This document shows positions 63,046 through 64,000 of a stretch of DNA of 64,000 bases, piece by piece; positions within the stretch are counted from its first letter, which is position 1, and every line of letters begins with the position of its first letter. The position numbers and the translations under genes are program-made. The DNA is from Lachnospiraceae bacterium. GTDB lineage: Bacteria; Bacillota; Clostridia; Lachnospirales; Lachnospiraceae. The stretch is taken from the NCBI GenBank assembly GCA_024403415.1, contig JAKSRY010000003.1, forward strand, positions 62,001-126,000, read 5' to 3'. The notes under the pieces were generated by a model. The model made no database searches. It saw nothing but the letters and a program-made list of their open reading frames with translations, and had not been told where the DNA came from.

Positions 63046-63954
63046 CTAACCACCTATAATATTCTTTAACTCGTTCGGGGCATTTGTACCCTTTCTTACT
63101 GAGCTTACAAACAATGCAACCAAAGTAATCACATATGGAAGCATCATCAGCAGGAAAGGTGAAATCTCAACTCCCTGAGACTGAAGTATTACATTCAATG
63201 CCTGAGCACCGCCATATACATAGGCTCCTATCATTGCCTTTGACGGGTTATATTTAGCAAGAACAACCAGTGATACAGCAATAATTCCTCTGCCGTTTGT
63301 CATTCCCTCACTCCAGGTTTTTGTGTAGGCAATGGATAACTGAGCACCACCTATTGCCGAAATCATTCCTCCGAGTACCGTTGCCAGATATCTTAAGCTC
63401 TGAGGATTCTTACCATAAGCATATACAACTTCCTTATCCTCACCGGCTGCTCTTAGGAAAAGTCCTTTTCTTGTTTTGTATAGGAACCACCACAGAACAG
63501 GGCACAACACAAATGACAGATATGTCAGAATATCCTGATTAAAAAATGCTTCTCCTATAACAGGTATCTTCGACAAAAGCGGAATAGCTATTTTGTTTAA
63601 TCCTGTTATTGAAACACTTACATACTCTCTGCCATAAAATGCTGCTATTCCCAGTCCCAAAAACATAAGTGTCAAACCTGATGCCAACTGATTTGCTTTT
63701 CTATTTATACAAAGATATGCATGTATGAGTGCCAATGCACCACCTGCGAGCATTGCGCAGATAATGGCTAATCCCATCGATCCACTGTCTGCAGCCACAA
63801 TGTATGCTGCTATGGCTCCCAATATCATCGATCCTTCTGTACCAAGGTTAACAATACCTGATCTCTCGGTTATCGTTTCACCATATATTCCGTATAAAAC
63901 AGAGGTTCCGGATTGAATAGCATTTGTCAGAAAATTAGTTATTAAACTTATCAT
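63046..63954 (-). CDS. BMP-type ABC transporter permease
   Basis: This 302-aa membrane protein has about eight helices and resembles the YufQ-type permeases that pair with BMP binding proteins (GIVNLGTEGSMILGA, SVLYGIYGETITERSG). I use the ATG at 63954, after AAGGGGAG. An in-frame ATG nine codons upstream overlaps the end of the previous gene. It works with the lipoprotein downstream and with a second permease and ATPase beyond the window. Confidence 0.93.
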   Translation of the reverse strand: MISLITNFLTNAIQSGTSVLYGIYGETITERSGIVNLGTEGSMILGAIAAYIVAADSGSMGLAIICAMLAGGALALIHAYLCINRKANQLASGLTLMFLGLGIAAFYGREYVSVSITGLNKIAIPLLSKIPVIGEAFFNQDILTYLSFVLCPVLWWFLYKTRKGLFLRAAGEDKEVVYAYGKNPQSLRYLATVLGGMISAIGGAQLSIAYTKTWSEGMTNGRGIIAVSLVVLAKYNPSKAMIGAYVYGGAQALNVILQSQGVEISPFLLMMLPYVITLVALFVSSVRKGTNAPNELKNIIGG

Positions 63955-64000
63955 GATTCTTTTCTCCCCTTTCCTCTCCACATAATGGCTAATAGAACTA
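63951..64000 (-). CDS. End of upstream ABC permease gene (partial)
   Basis: The last 15 codons (VLLAIMWRGKGRKES) of a leftward gene end at TGA at 63951-63953, overlapping the permease ATG by 4 bp. The hydrophobic then basic end fits the second BMP-type permease. The identity is inferred from position. Confidence 0.6.
   Translation of the reverse strand, partial: VLLAIMWRGKGRKES

Overview
The window looks like a chromosomal stretch from a low-GC Gram-positive anaerobe of the Clostridia, most likely a Lachnospiraceae gut bacterium. The evidence is a PolC-type replicase, the DXP isoprenoid pathway genes dxr and ispG, anaerobic ribonucleotide reductase, pyruvate phosphate dikinase, WXG100/EssC-type secretion genes, strong AGGAGG ribosome binding sites and AT-rich sigma-A promoters. 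The family-level assignment is inference from gene content.

Layout. (1) 1-8.3 kb is accessory. A c-di-GMP-I riboswitch with its own terminator precedes a small HTH gene and a gene cut by the window edge. Next comes a leftward block encoding a TerB-like/AAA+ ATPase, a stand-alone TerB-like protein, a zinc-ribbon protein, a caspase-fold protease, a 110-aa protein, an HTH protein, a coiled-coil protein with a Rossmann-like C-terminus, and an XRE regulator. Four near-identical 19-bp palindromes each sit exactly 20 bp upstream of a -10-like hexamer and divide the block into co-regulated units. This is the best candidate for an undescribed system. (2) 8.4-20 kb is mixed housekeeping: ppdK, a YbiT-type ABC-F protein, a PHP-HAD fusion, a GGDEF protein, an FAD protein, tRNA-Glu, a metallophosphoesterase and a PAP2 protein. 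(3) 20-37 kb is core: polC, ispG, rseP, dxr, cdsA, uppS, frr, pyrH and pyrF. A Ser/Thr kinase and PP2C pair is inserted between rseP and ispG, and a bactofilin, a polysaccharide deacetylase and a VanZ-like gene follow. (4) 37-43.6 kb holds nrdD with NrdR boxes, a TPR lipoprotein, an RsmF-like methyltransferase and an AraC regulator.

(5) 43.6-51 kb is a compact type VII-like secretion operon: a separate FHA-like protein, EssC, a YukD-like protein, five small WXG100-like helical proteins and a lipase-like cargo candidate. (6) 51.1-51.5 kb looks like a type I toxin-antitoxin module: a 30-aa membrane peptide and a convergent antisense RNA sharing a terminator. It is followed by a kinase-PP2C fusion. 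(7) 53.3-64 kb is a urea-derivative catabolic cluster: carbamate kinase, a DUF1116 protein, FdrA, an allophanate-hydrolase-type amidase, a PucR regulator, a separate allophanate hydrolase C-terminal domain, two isochorismatase-fold hydrolases (one closely resembling biuret amidohydrolase) and a BMP-family ABC importer. Together they suggest uptake and stepwise breakdown of a biuret, allophanate or oxalurate type compound, ending in carbamoyl phosphate and ATP.

All calls rest on reading the sequence and on family knowledge; no database search was run.
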